Shown: positions 38,678 through 42,247 of the stretch, in pieces
Numbering within the stretch: position 1 is the first letter of the stretch
Layout of the letters: every line of letters begins with the position of its first letter
Origin: Schistosoma mansoni
Taxonomy: Eukaryota > Platyhelminthes > Trematoda > Strigeidida > Schistosomatidae
Length of the DNA stretch: 64,000 bases
Direction: 5' to 3'
Assembly: GCF_000237925.1 (NCBI RefSeq)
Contig: NC_031502.1
Coordinates: 8,177,352 to 8,241,351, forward strand
Position numbers and translations under genes: made by a program
Notes under the pieces: generated by a model
What the model was told of the DNA's origin: nothing
Database searches by the model: none
What the model saw: only the letters and a program-made list of their open reading frames with translations

Positions 38678-39566
38678 TTAGGAAATAAAGTCACCCTTTG
38701 GCTAATAATAATATGCAATTGTTATTCGATTTTTGAACAACACAATGTGGCTTCCTCATTTGGCGACTTTTGATTGGTCCACTATATCAAGTAATACCAT
38801 GATTTTCCAGTTGTATCGATTTAGCATCAATCCGTAATGTCATTGACTGTTGGTCTGAACTATGTTAGTAGATGCAGGCTACCTGTTTGGGATGATTATG
38901 CTCGATAACCCAGATCATTGATTGTAGATGTTAAGTGACGTGGTGCACAATCGATCACAACATTCCAAATGTATTTACTTTTTGTCCTCCCCTTAATTTT
39001 GAATCACATTACTCCGTCTTACTTTTAGTTCTCACTTTTCGAACCATATTATCAATGTTTATTGTTTCTCATTATCATTGCTTCCGCATTATTTAAATAC
39101 ACTTGTTAATGACCGTACTTATTTCATCTTGTTGTTCTAATATGGTATGTCAAGTTTGACCGACGTTGATAATAACTGACTGATTGTATGCTACCTTTGA
39201 TATTGTTATTTCATTTTGTTGATCCACTGTCCCCGTGTTTAATATCAAGTTGTATAATTTATCTTCAAAAAGTGTTCATATTTCGAAACATTTCATTGTT
39301 TACTATGCTTATTTATCAACTTTTTTCATAGATATCTGTGTTTATTAGAAAATTGGGCCTCACTAGATTCTGTAGAATATGGACGTATTAAAGCAATCGA
39401 CCAGTCGTCGAGTTCATCTTTAACTGAAGAAAAGCTACTTCTACCGAAATTTCCATTACCACCAGTGTCAAAAGGTTTTCAATTATCAGTCAGACGACAT
39501 TCAATTGTATTATCAAATTTAATAAAATCTCATATAGATTTGAATAATACTACAAATACAGACTAG
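4916..39566 (+). CDS. UBE2O: UBE2O-like E2/E3 hybrid ubiquitin-conjugating enzyme (5' partial, 15 exons read)
   Basis: Fluke orthologue of UBE2O, a large cytosolic enzyme that combines E2 and E3 activity and ubiquitinates proteins such as unassembled ribosomal subunits. Exons: 4916-5428, 10570-10719, 11771-12038, 13204-14140, 19522-19760, 21268-21658, 23337-23571, 24178-24301, 25492-25831, 27335-27494, 30068-30168, 33678-33848, 36643-36799, 37328-37529, 39332-39566. All internal borders are GT-AG and the phases match at every junction except 14140/19522, so an exon is missing there. About 1400 residues are read: an N-terminal conserved region (PPPR..GLDLGN), an SH3-like segment (GDWVPVRIYATNS..DIKW), a Ser/Asp/Glu-rich segment, and a complete UBC fold with active-site Cys in DGHICLSLLGTW. 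The C-terminal word SKGFQLSVRRHS parallels SKGFIKSIRG in the human protein as I recall it. The N-terminus lies upstream of the first exon read. The LINE at 6326 and many SINEs sit in introns. Confidence 0.9.
5429..5859. other. Intron sequence, no gene seen
   Basis: Starts at the UBE2O splice donor; includes a (TA)n run near 5465-5480. Nothing else is recognised before the LINE tail at 5860. Confidence 0.4.
5860..6095 (+). mobile_element. 5'-truncated RTE-type LINE, 3' tail only
   Basis: Matches the 3' untranslated end of the LINE at 6326-10250: CTCAACTGAAAGAGTTCTTC near the start, TGTGGCGCATATATATCTGG near the end, then an AATAAATATAATAAAATC tail. It has a longer T/C-rich middle and several differences, so it is an older copy of the same or a sister family. 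Confidence 0.7.
6096..6325 (+). mobile_element. Fossil piece of an LTR retrotransposon (leader plus start of gag)
   Basis: A short leader with GGCGACGAGG is followed by an ATG near 6160 and a brief frame beginning MDPSKVELLLEQQMKLIQML, rich in Ser/Thr afterwards. This composition and layout are typical of the start of gag in schistosome gypsy-like elements. Only this piece is present: the LINE starting at 6326 cuts into it and no pol, envelope or LTR pair is seen. It is a broken fossil, and the family assignment is tentative. Confidence 0.45.
6331..6426 (+). other. Structured 5' leader of the LINE (hairpin)
   Basis: GAGAG..GGGAGAG pairs with CTCTCCC..CTCTC around a TCCG loop; GGCC flanks it on the left, and an outer CCCTGG (near 6337) can pair with CCAGGG (near 6418). 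The related leaders at 51713-51805 and, on the minus strand, at 2760-2855 keep these pairings, with one double compensatory change (G-C to A-T) in the hairpin of the 2.8-kb copy and G-T wobbles elsewhere. That suggests a selected RNA structure; its role is unknown. Confidence 0.55.
6840..6900 (+). repeat. (ATT)n microsatellite inside the LINE leader
   Basis: About 60 bp of ATT/TTA units with a single interruption (TTGCC) near 6858. It lies between the structured leader and the LINE ORF. Confidence 0.9.
7033..10080 (+). CDS. RTE-type LINE polyprotein: AP-like endonuclease plus reverse transcriptase
   Basis: 1015 codons, uninterrupted. The N-terminal 260 or so residues form an apurinic-type endonuclease: SFNVRTL, CLSETHIQD, VISAYAPT, VLAGDLNAQVG, TQIDHIAIS and ESDHAVV carry the catalytic Asn, Glu, Asp and His. 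Reverse transcriptase occupies about residues 490-780: KSPGPDDLP, EEQAGFRSGRGC, VFLDIRAAFDS, GIRQGCPIS and the catalytic YADD at residues 736-739. The C-terminal tail has LRVEDVIQLSVFDHRCLRR and HRLRWLGHV, typical of RTE proteins. It nicks target DNA and primes cDNA synthesis from the LINE transcript, and may also move the short elements at 2328 and 51707. All catalytic residues I can check are present. The ATG at 7033 is the first long-frame start after the leader. Confidence 0.93.
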   Translation: MLPPITNTEAVFLKPRTPFKLVSFNVRTLMQIGQQIGLAMSLESLNVDVCCLSETHIQDNSEVLQIRSPSVASKSLFHVRLSGDSVASSSGLAGVGVALSARAEAALIDWIPINSRLCAVRLESSIKVRRNRRENRCLFVISAYAPTDCSPDAIKDEFYHQLTILLQKARPTDIVVLAGDLNAQVGRLGTEESRLSGRWGLVGRRTDNGDRLLQLCTDHNLFLASTDFRHSHRRCATWRPPSASQAWTQIDHIAISYRWRGCVQDCRSFWSTYLESDHAVVCTNLTLLFSGRRIDHHQRMDVSKLAATSVASKYRAELASRLVTIPPKSIDEHWLHLHDAMKMASKAACGFAKRLAYKHWVSSGSLQLMEARRSSPGDREFDHKRRLLRSEIGQSLRKDREAWWSERANEMEAAAASSNCRKLFQLIRATGSKKSGVSETIYEDDGMPITNSSRRLGRWAEFFEGQFDWPAAPVTSTSLSRPPWPVTTDPPNEAEVRKELQLLKRYKSPGPDDLPPALFKDGGDFLAKEPTVLFAKVWELESVPTSWNESIVVPIFLKSSRRSCNNYRGISLLPIASKILASVIFRRLFKTRERLTREEQAGFRSGRGCIGHINTLRQILEHRHTHHRPTIVVFLDIRAAFDSFDRTVLWDCLLKNGVPEKFINILRAPYTNTSGRVSTYNHLSRLFHSRSGIRQGCPISSFLSNFAIDDILETALMDVSSGGEDLLPRELLDLEYADDIVLLCDNAQGMQSALNQLSISVRRYGMCFAPSKCKVLLQDWQDSIPVLTLGGEQIEVVEKFVYLGSYISADGGVGDEINSRIVKARAANANLGHLWRLRDVSLAVKGRIYNALVRAVLLYACETWPLRVEDVIQLSVFDHRCLRRIANIQWQHNVSNAEVRHRVFGRRDDNPIGVTILKHRLRWLGHVVQMSSQRIPRRALFADSGTGWKKRGGGQCMTWCRGTKESCKGLESVGPSRLPGWGQRDGAPQWLETLSDMAQNRSQWRSCCNLLLLSS
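10251..10569. other. Intron remnant, no gene seen
   Basis: Sequence between the LINE tail and the next UBE2O exon, ending in the TTCTTTGTAAAAG acceptor. No supported feature. Confidence 0.4.
10570..10719 (+). CDS. UBE2O: UBE2O exon, N-terminal conserved region continued
   Basis: Encodes NSQSDKPPPRVIHGLDLGN and continues to GDIWYYKLQESDKIYN. It parallels SVSPPPSVITQENLGR...GERCLYVFPAKVE of human UBE2O. The first base completes the codon left by the previous exon, and the donor is GTAAGC. Confidence 0.85.
10720..11770. other. Intron, AT-rich
   Basis: Contains an (ATT)n run at about 11028-11055. Nothing else is recognised. Confidence 0.5.
11771..12038 (+). CDS. UBE2O: UBE2O exon, variable linker
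   Basis: Encodes SNFTRPEQLLYKWFTND to RTTPFW, ending on a codon boundary at a GTAAGT donor. Low-complexity Ser/Lys-rich residues make up the second half. The exon is placed by matching phases and splice sites rather than by a strong domain match. Confidence 0.78.
12478..12650 (-). mobile_element. Old Sm-alpha-type SINE relic
   Basis: On the minus strand: a tRNA-like head (TAGTGGTTAATGAGATGG, then a decayed B box near GGGTTCCAG), followed by a decayed hammerhead region whose stem II strand CCAAATAGGA remains. The ribozyme core is mutated. Confidence 0.65.
13204..14140 (+). CDS. UBE2O: UBE2O exon with basic stretch and SH3-like segment
   Basis: Follows CTTTCCTATAG. It starts AQVNLFASQRRRRRVTVDPR, runs through a long Asp/His/Thr-rich disordered segment, then a Lys/Arg-rich patch (KKTKLSKHSRRLRVLRRQ) and the conserved block RAGDWVPVRIYATNS...DIKWIDGS, ending LFPGFLVSLKS. 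This parallels the human segment from KRKHKRKKNK through GDRVAVEVV..SADVMWQDGS to CPGDFVVDKR. It ends one base into a codon. Confidence 0.88.
14602..14860. repeat. Left arm of a 259-bp inverted repeat
   Basis: The reverse complement of 20178-20436, identical over the long middle stretch I compared. The arms are 5.3 kb apart and enclose the LINE relic, the 18.0-kb gap and one UBE2O exon. Confidence 0.85.
14861..15365. other. Intron sequence, no gene seen
   Basis: I searched for the missing UBE2O CR2 exon here and did not find it. Confidence 0.4.
15366..18036 (+). mobile_element. Decayed RTE-type LINE, second family
   Basis: Scattered coding remnants of a different RTE family: a start word ATGGGAATATGGGATGCCCG near 15640, a PLKPTDIELTHAGVPADVTP frame at 17203-17412, and an RT segment at 17610-17996 with EWNSSLYINSLDYEKACDNV. 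Many stops and shifts interrupt the frame, so it is an old inactive copy. The right end runs into the N gap, and its 3' part (YADD onward) is not seen beyond the gap. The 3' ends of the same family lie on the minus strand at 53665, 55440 and 26195. Confidence 0.8.
18037..18236. other. Assembly gap (200 N)
   Basis: Exactly 200 N, the same as the two other gaps, so a placeholder of unknown true size. It may hide the rest of the LINE and the missing UBE2O exon. Confidence 0.98.
18237..19521. other. Intron sequence, no gene seen
   Basis: No exon could be placed here although phase shows that one is missing between 14140 and 19522. Weak resemblance to a SINE 3' end near 19045-19080 (GGTCTAACATTGATC). 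Confidence 0.4.
19522..19760 (+). CDS. UBE2O: UBE2O exon, acidic Ser-rich segment
   Basis: Encodes DDDSTDYEDSFDSEFSDSDD followed by a Ser/Cys-rich run and MQPTYEDDL. In human UBE2O an acidic stretch (ESDYDSVEGS...SSDEWEDDSDSWE) sits at the same place after CR2. It begins in phase 0 while the previous exon found ends in phase 1, which shows a missing exon. Donor GTAAAA. Confidence 0.8.
20178..20436. repeat. Right arm of a 259-bp inverted repeat
   Basis: Reverse complement of 14602-14860. It lies in the intron after the acidic exon. Confidence 0.85.
20685..20800 (-). mobile_element. Old Sm-alpha SINE relic, ribozyme part
   Basis: Minus-strand remnant of the hammerhead region (reverse of ACGCGTTTTGTCTTATTTAG), with several core changes. 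Confidence 0.55.
21268..21658 (+). CDS. UBE2O: UBE2O exon, helical linker
   Basis: Begins after TTTTAACTCATAG with PVGIKLSLASQHVTSAHRLF and ends RIRKM before GTAAAT. The 21346-21380 part could contain a small unspliced intron, but no choice of GT-AG keeps the frame, so it is read through. The segment SGIADDILEQVYSALRNAAL looks helical. Phases fit both neighbours. Confidence 0.75.
21845..22060 (-). mobile_element. LINE 3'-coding relic, third RTE-like family
   Basis: Minus-strand sequence similar to 38230-38540 (CAACATGGCT..CCA..TATCAGTAACTTCAT). It corresponds to the C-terminal zinc-knuckle-like region of an RTE protein and is decayed. Confidence 0.55.
22065..23115 (-). mobile_element. Old copy of the intact LINE family: 3' tail plus endonuclease region
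   Basis: On the minus strand the endonuclease is recognisable (ASSDLAGVNVVLRVRAETTL, IDWIPINSSLCPVRLESSIK), matching residues of the ORF at 7033, and further EN sequence follows. The low-coordinate end holds the family's 3' tail, so most of the RT is deleted internally. Frame breaks show it is dead. It sits in the UBE2O intron, against the gene. Confidence 0.8.
23337..23571 (+). CDS. UBE2O: UBE2O exon, linker before the UBC domain
   Basis: Opens after CCTTTCAAG with WHLCDFRSNLFEKHIGVILR and ends ISDQQNPS plus one base. No motif of its own; support is splice sites, open frame and phase agreement with both neighbours. Confidence 0.72.
23828..23990 (-). mobile_element. Sm-alpha-type SINE copy with recognisable ribozyme
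   Basis: Minus strand: a decayed tRNA-like head with a GGTACTGGGTTTGAG B-box region, then TCCAGGTGATGAGTTCCAAG, AGGACGAAACGCG and a stem I return strand. The core reads GTGATGA instead of CTGATGA, so cleavage is not expected. Confidence 0.7.
23995..24065 (+). mobile_element. Sm-alpha SINE 3' fragment
   Basis: GGTACATCTGGCTGACCAAT followed by CCTAAATAAGACGAAATGTG, a decayed hammerhead region in the opposite orientation to the copy just before it. Confidence 0.6.
24178..24301 (+). CDS. UBE2O: UBE2O exon, linker
   Basis: After TTTTTCTCTCAG: NCTSSATEVRNKNEPIHFLL and on to SNYTIATK. It starts with two bases completing a codon and ends two bases into the next, matching its neighbours. Confidence 0.7.
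24302..25491. other. Intron, no feature supported
   Basis: AT-rich; several short frames with no motif. Confidence 0.4.
25492..25831 (+). CDS. UBE2O: UBE2O exon, predicted coiled coil
   Basis: TEVIIKLAKFLFNLQKDILE QLTDLNNEIMAWLHEYA shows heptad-like Leu/Ile spacing and fits the coiled-coil segment that precedes the UBC domain in UBE2O proteins. The remainder is polar. The phase chain (two bases plus one) selects the TCTAG acceptor at 25491. Donor GTAAGT. Confidence 0.78.
26035..26140 (-). mobile_element. tRNA-headed SINE relic (second family)
   Basis: The minus strand carries GGCTCAGTGGTCTGAAAACA, an A-box-like word, and a decayed B-box region. Similar to the copy at 50345. Confidence 0.5.
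26195..26530 (-). mobile_element. LINE 3'-coding relic (second RTE family)
   Basis: Low-identity match to 54060-54240 and 55740-55960, including the shared word AGAACTGTCTTGACGTTTGC and CTGACTTTGGTGTTG. These encode the end of the RT ORF ([17 protein letters not shown]) on the minus strand. Confidence 0.65.
27090..27245 (+). mobile_element. tRNA-headed SINE with hammerhead-like remnant (second family)
   Basis: CTCAGTGGTCTCATGATTGA (A box region), CCCAGGTTCGGTCT (B box), then ACTGAGGAGTTCAG where the ribozyme core sits in the copy at 50345, then the family tail GTGCTTTCTGATTTT. It is decayed beyond activity. Confidence 0.65.
27335..27494 (+). CDS. UBE2O: UBE2O exon, linker
   Basis: After CAAATGCACACAG: VAEDSTTKNVENFMLASLSS, ending LESLPVEQR plus one base before GTAAGC. 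Disordered, Ser/Glu-rich; placed by phase and splice sites. Confidence 0.72.
27495..28254. other. Intron, no feature supported
   Basis: Short frames only, without recognisable motifs. Confidence 0.4.
28255..28640 (+). mobile_element. Old copy of the short RTE-derived element
   Basis: Matches the leader shared by 6326 and 51707 at reduced identity: GGAGAGTCC..CACTCTC, GGGGAGTTTGAAAACC, CCTGTGGATTAGAC, CCCCTAAAAA, then an A/T-rich tail with TTAAATAAAATAAA. No duplication was identified at its ends. Confidence 0.65.
28641..30067. other. Intron, no feature supported
   Basis: AT-rich sequence. The frame at 29624-29866 has no recognisable motif and no phase-compatible role in the gene. Confidence 0.4.
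30068..30168 (+). CDS. UBE2O: UBE2O exon, start of the UBC region
   Basis: QFIMEPTAPYNHRFYQSNQ then TLPKTFHKALRRD, matching the lead-in to the UBC fold of human UBE2O (APSNHSFKK...KKFFSTVRKE). Two bases complete the preceding codon; it ends in phase 0 before GTGAGT. Confidence 0.82.
30890..31080 (+). repeat. Dispersed repeat, copy 1
   Basis: Shares TTCTTAACAAGTATATGTGT, GATCAGATTGTTC and ATTGCGCTAATAT with 60300-60490 (+) and 60000-60165 (-). No coding potential; family not identified. Confidence 0.7.
31321..31628. repeat. Left arm of a diverged inverted repeat
   Basis: Inverted match to 32902-33185, with words such as ATAACCACAGCGCTT and TGTGATTCACATGAAAAGTA-like sequence in opposite orientation. 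The arms differ at several bases and by small indels. The spacer holds the N gap at 32284. Confidence 0.75.
31740..31875 (+). mobile_element. SINE 3' part (second family)
   Basis: CTATTGAGGATTCGCGATAT, TAGGACGAAATAGCTG and then AATGATGGTCTAACATTGAT correspond to the ribozyme-like part and tail of the 50345 copy. The tRNA-like head is missing. Confidence 0.6.
31904..31936. repeat. (TA)n microsatellite
   Basis: About 33 bp of alternating TA. Confidence 0.9.
32284..32483. other. Assembly gap (200 N)
   Basis: Placeholder gap. The 40 bases just after it (32484-32523) reappear inverted at about 32815-32858, so the gap abuts a fold-back sequence. Confidence 0.98.
32902..33185. repeat. Right arm of a diverged inverted repeat
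   Basis: Inverted partner of 31321-31628. Confidence 0.75.
33678..33848 (+). CDS. UBE2O: UBE2O exon, N-terminal half of the UBC fold
   Basis: 57 codons, phase 0 at both ends. LLSTILPNDIIVKGFEDRID then YSIMIIGASGTPYEHCLFFF and SSYPTTPPQ form the first helix end, beta strands and the PxxPP turn of an E2 fold. It matches [32 protein letters not shown] of human UBE2O. Confidence 0.93.
34735..34930 (-). mobile_element. tRNA-headed SINE (second family)
   Basis: Minus strand: GCCGACTCAGTGGTCTAGAT (A-box region), GGGTTTGATCCCGAGTG (B box), then the CATCCAGTGCTTCCAAG tail. The ribozyme-like part is decayed. Confidence 0.7.
34931..36642. other. Intron, no gene supported
   Basis: Contains the (TA)n tract at 35435-35483. 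The minus-strand frame at 35900-36250 shows no family motif. Confidence 0.45.
35435..35483. repeat. (TA)n microsatellite
   Basis: About 49 bp of alternating TA. Confidence 0.92.
36643..36799 (+). CDS. UBE2O: UBE2O exon, UBC active site
   Basis: VHYYSFGNEKVNPNLYVDGH then ICLSLLGTWNGHGSENW. The catalytic cysteine codon is 36706-36708. NPNLY before it and LLGTW after it are the hallmarks of the UBE2O/BIRC6-type E2s. It ends one base into a codon before GTGAG. Confidence 0.95.
37328..37529 (+). CDS. UBE2O: UBE2O exon, UBC C-terminal helices
   Basis: ALILNSEPYFNEAGYEERRT then YQEQSRIYNEAVVALNLQSM, matching LILVNEPYYNEAGFD..YENSRCYNEMALIRVVQSM in human UBE2O. Donor GTAAGT; the phase continues into the last exon. 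Confidence 0.93.
38180..38540 (-). mobile_element. LINE 3'-coding fragment, third RTE-like family
   Basis: Minus-strand frame NHRVSNAVVRKRALGKGD, LHQLRWLRHVLR, LPRRAMF and GRCRPPGWDPRDD: the C-terminal region of an RTE-type protein, related to but distinct from the end of the ORF at 7033 (NVSNAEVRHRVFGRRDD, HRLRWLGHV). Truncated. It lies in the last UBE2O intron. Confidence 0.8.
38640..38675. repeat. (TA)n microsatellite
   Basis: About 36 bp of alternating TA in the last UBE2O intron. Confidence 0.9.
39332..39566 (+). CDS. UBE2O: UBE2O last exon
   Basis: After TTTTTTCATAG: YLCLLENWASLDSVEYGRIK, a Ser/Lys/Glu linker, then LPKFPLPPVSKGFQLSVRRH and TAG. FPL..SKGF..S+R parallels the conserved FPLFPLSKGFIKSIR near the human C-terminus, so the stop at 39564-39566 is the natural end. 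Confidence 0.92.
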
Positions 39567-39747
39567 AGAATTTTGAACTAATTACATTCTATGTCTTGCT
39601 TACGTTTTTTATAGCCAGGTAATATTTATACTTCCGAGTGTTTTTTCCTCTCAGATTTACTTTATTTACATAATTTGTTTCTGTGTGTGTGCAAGCACTT
39701 AGTCATTTACACGAGATTCTTTTTAAAAAATTTAAAATTTCCTGGCT

Positions 39748-39749
<2 letters not shown>

Positions 39750-39828
<79 letters not shown>
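39750..39828. repeat. (TA)n microsatellite, long
   Basis: About 79 bp of pure alternation just 3' of UBE2O. Confidence 0.95.
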
Positions 39829-39835
39829 TTGTTGG

Positions 39836-39930
39836 ACGCTTTTCGTGAGAGAAATATGAAACCCACGGGCGTTCTCCTAACAAATATCCATTCTGTCTGG
39901 AATTACTGAGGCATAAATGATTTATCGTTC
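39836..39930 (+). repeat. Unassigned dispersed repeat, copy 1
   Basis: GAGAAATATGAAACCCACGG..ATCCATTCTGTCTGGAAT matches 40705-40795 at moderate identity. It is bordered by (TA)n on both sides. Confidence 0.6.
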
Positions 39931-39940
39931 TCCACGACCG

Positions 39941-39942
<2 letters not shown>

Positions 39943-39981
<39 letters not shown>
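39943..39981. repeat. (TA)n microsatellite
   Basis: About 39 bp of alternating TA. Confidence 0.9.
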
Positions 39982-39984
<3 letters not shown>

Positions 39985-40391
39985 CTGCAATAAACTTTGA
40001 CAAGATCACATGTACATGGTACATCTTTCACATTCAGTTTCACTCCTGACTGCGTAATTGGTATAGTTGTTGGTTTTCCCCCCTTACTTTCAGTTGTCAC
40101 TTACTAAACGTTTTGTTTTGGTCAGTGTTCTATTGCTTTTCTACTCTTTTCTGTTTTGTTGCTCTCCTCTCAGTTACTACTATGCATTGTTTATTTTAGA
40201 AATATTCTATTCTAATACTACTAACAACAAATTAATCTTTCTTTCTATCCATTCGATGTCGTTTTGCAACTGTGTTTATCAGTACACTTTATGTGTAGCG
40301 AGTTACTGTATTCTGTCTTTAGATATACAGATAAAAGAAAATCGTGTTTATGGTAACAATGGTTTTCGATTTTTGTGTATTGACTTACTTT

Positions 40392-40396
<5 letters not shown>

Positions 40397-40431
<35 letters not shown>
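40397..40431. repeat. (TA)n microsatellite
   Basis: About 35 bp of alternating TA; it supplies the Tyr-Ile run in a frame at 40067-40522 that I do not regard as a gene. Confidence 0.9.
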
Positions 40432-40433
<2 letters not shown>

Positions 40434-40704
40434 TTACAATACAATCGAAATTATTCTGGGATGACGAGACCGAGTACATCCAGTCCATGCTATTTTTTAA
40501 CATATTAGAAAATTATTGTTGATTTTAACTAAACACAAATTTTTCTAGTTCTGCTTACGCCTTGAGATGTCCCTGTGTGTATTTGTGCGTTTGTCGAATG
40601 TCAGATGTCGTCAGTTATATGCATAGTGAAATATACTCAAGTAATTGTACTTAATAATTTCCCATTAAAAAAATTTCAACCTGAAATCGTTAAATATTTT
40701 GTGG

Positions 40705-40795
40705 AAGAAATATGAAACACACCGGAACTTTTATAACCAATATACATTCTATCTGGAATAAAAGAGGAACTAAATCATTTACCATTCGCTTTCCC
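40705..40795 (+). repeat. Unassigned dispersed repeat, copy 2
   Basis: GGAAGAAATATGAAACACAC..TACATTCTATCTGGAAT, related to 39836-39930. Confidence 0.6.
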
Positions 40796-41019
40796 ATGGC
40801 ATTGCAGGATAGTAGAGCAAACGTTGCTAGCTAACTTGGGCAAGTAAGTAATGCTGATAGGTGACCACTGAACCTCCCTGTAACAGGCCTTATGCTTATG
40901 TGTATGTCATGAAGCACAGGGGCGGAATTTTTTGTGCCAGTGATGTGCATGTAATACGTAAGTGACAGTCAGTTGTAGCAAATATATTCGAATAGAACTG
41001 TGAACATCTACGCTCTCAG

Positions 41020-41290
41020 GTGGGTGCATATAGGTATGTGTATGCTAAGGGATGCATGGATGAAAACTTACGTGTTACCAATATACATGTAGACTATACT
41101 TGCCCCTGGCGTGACGCTTGCGCGTCAAGACGCGGGGGTGATGATTTCCCCGTAAAATCACATCCACGCGGTTGGCTTGTGAGCCTTGTGAAATGGAAAC
41201 CGTTTCCAGTAAAGCCGATCAACTTAACCGAATAAGACTGGACTAAGCCTATAACGGCACCGAAAAAATAACCGTCCGCCACGGCCAGTG
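41020..41290. other. GC-rich island in AT-rich flank, probably part of a repeat
   Basis: Contains CTTGCCCCTGGCGTGACG, CGCGTCAAGACGCGGGGG and GTCCGCCACGGCCAGTGG, unlike the surrounding base composition. Frames exist on both strands but show no domain. CTTGCGCGTCAAGACGCGG can form a small hairpin. Identity unknown. Confidence 0.35.
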
Positions 41291-42247
41291 GGCAATATGA
41301 TGAAGACGCTATATATTTCTAGTTACAGCGTAGGCATTACTGTCTTGGCTAAGTAACTAAATCCGTATCTCTTTCTTAACCAAACATATGGTTTTTGTTT
41401 GCCAGGAAGCATAGTATTAATAGAGAGTTTCGAGTCATCGTTCATCAGCAATTTAGTATTGAGTTGTGTCAAAGTTTTATATTAGGATCCATTGTCGCTC
41501 AAAAGTAGTCAGTCAAGATGACATTTTACTGTCAAGTAAATAATAAACAAAGGCGTACATAGGTTTCATAAGAAGCATTTGACATTAGCAAAGTCGAAAA
41601 TGGTCATAGAGCAACTACGAAGGAAGTCTATAATTATATAACTGACCGTACCAAAAGGTTAATTGAAAAATATTCGGATGGTTAAAAATTAAAGTCGGAA
41701 ATGAACATAGTTCTAAAAGAATTGGAGCCTTCTATTGGCTTCTCCATAAACATACCAAATCGAAAACTACATCGAGTCATTAGTTTTATTTTGTTAATGT
41801 TTAGCTTGTTATATTGGTCTTCCATTACCGAATTCTTATTTTATGTACATTTAAAACACTCCTTCACACATACGTTTCCACTCACTCAATTCTCTTAAAT
41901 TATGTGAACTCTTCAAATCCTGTTCAATTATTATGCAACCCATCTTACTAGTTTCTTTAAATCCAGAAATCTTGTGCAAACCCTTCAATATCTTTAAAAT
42001 CATCACAGAATTTATCTTATGTGTCTCTGCACTTCACGCAATTATTGCATCACCCATCACGCATGTTTGCTTGATTCCTACAAAAAGAACCTCCTACCTG
42101 TTCTTGCACATATATGTAGAGTTATTATTGATAAACATTGTCATTCCGTTTCCTTTCATTCACTTATATAAATTGCTTCACAATATATCTTACTTCAATG
42201 TGAAATTTAATATATATTTGGTTGTAAGCAGCTTATGATAAACCACG
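41291..42247. other. Intergenic sequence, no gene supported
   Basis: Between UBE2O and the palindrome. The frame at 41933-42238 is hydrophobic but has no recognisable motif and no Kozak or splice support. Confidence 0.35.

Noticed and set aside
40067-40522. 151-codon frame with hydrophobic residues
   Set aside because: Runs through a (TA)n tract, has no domain or splice support, and sits in the repeat-rich 3' flank.
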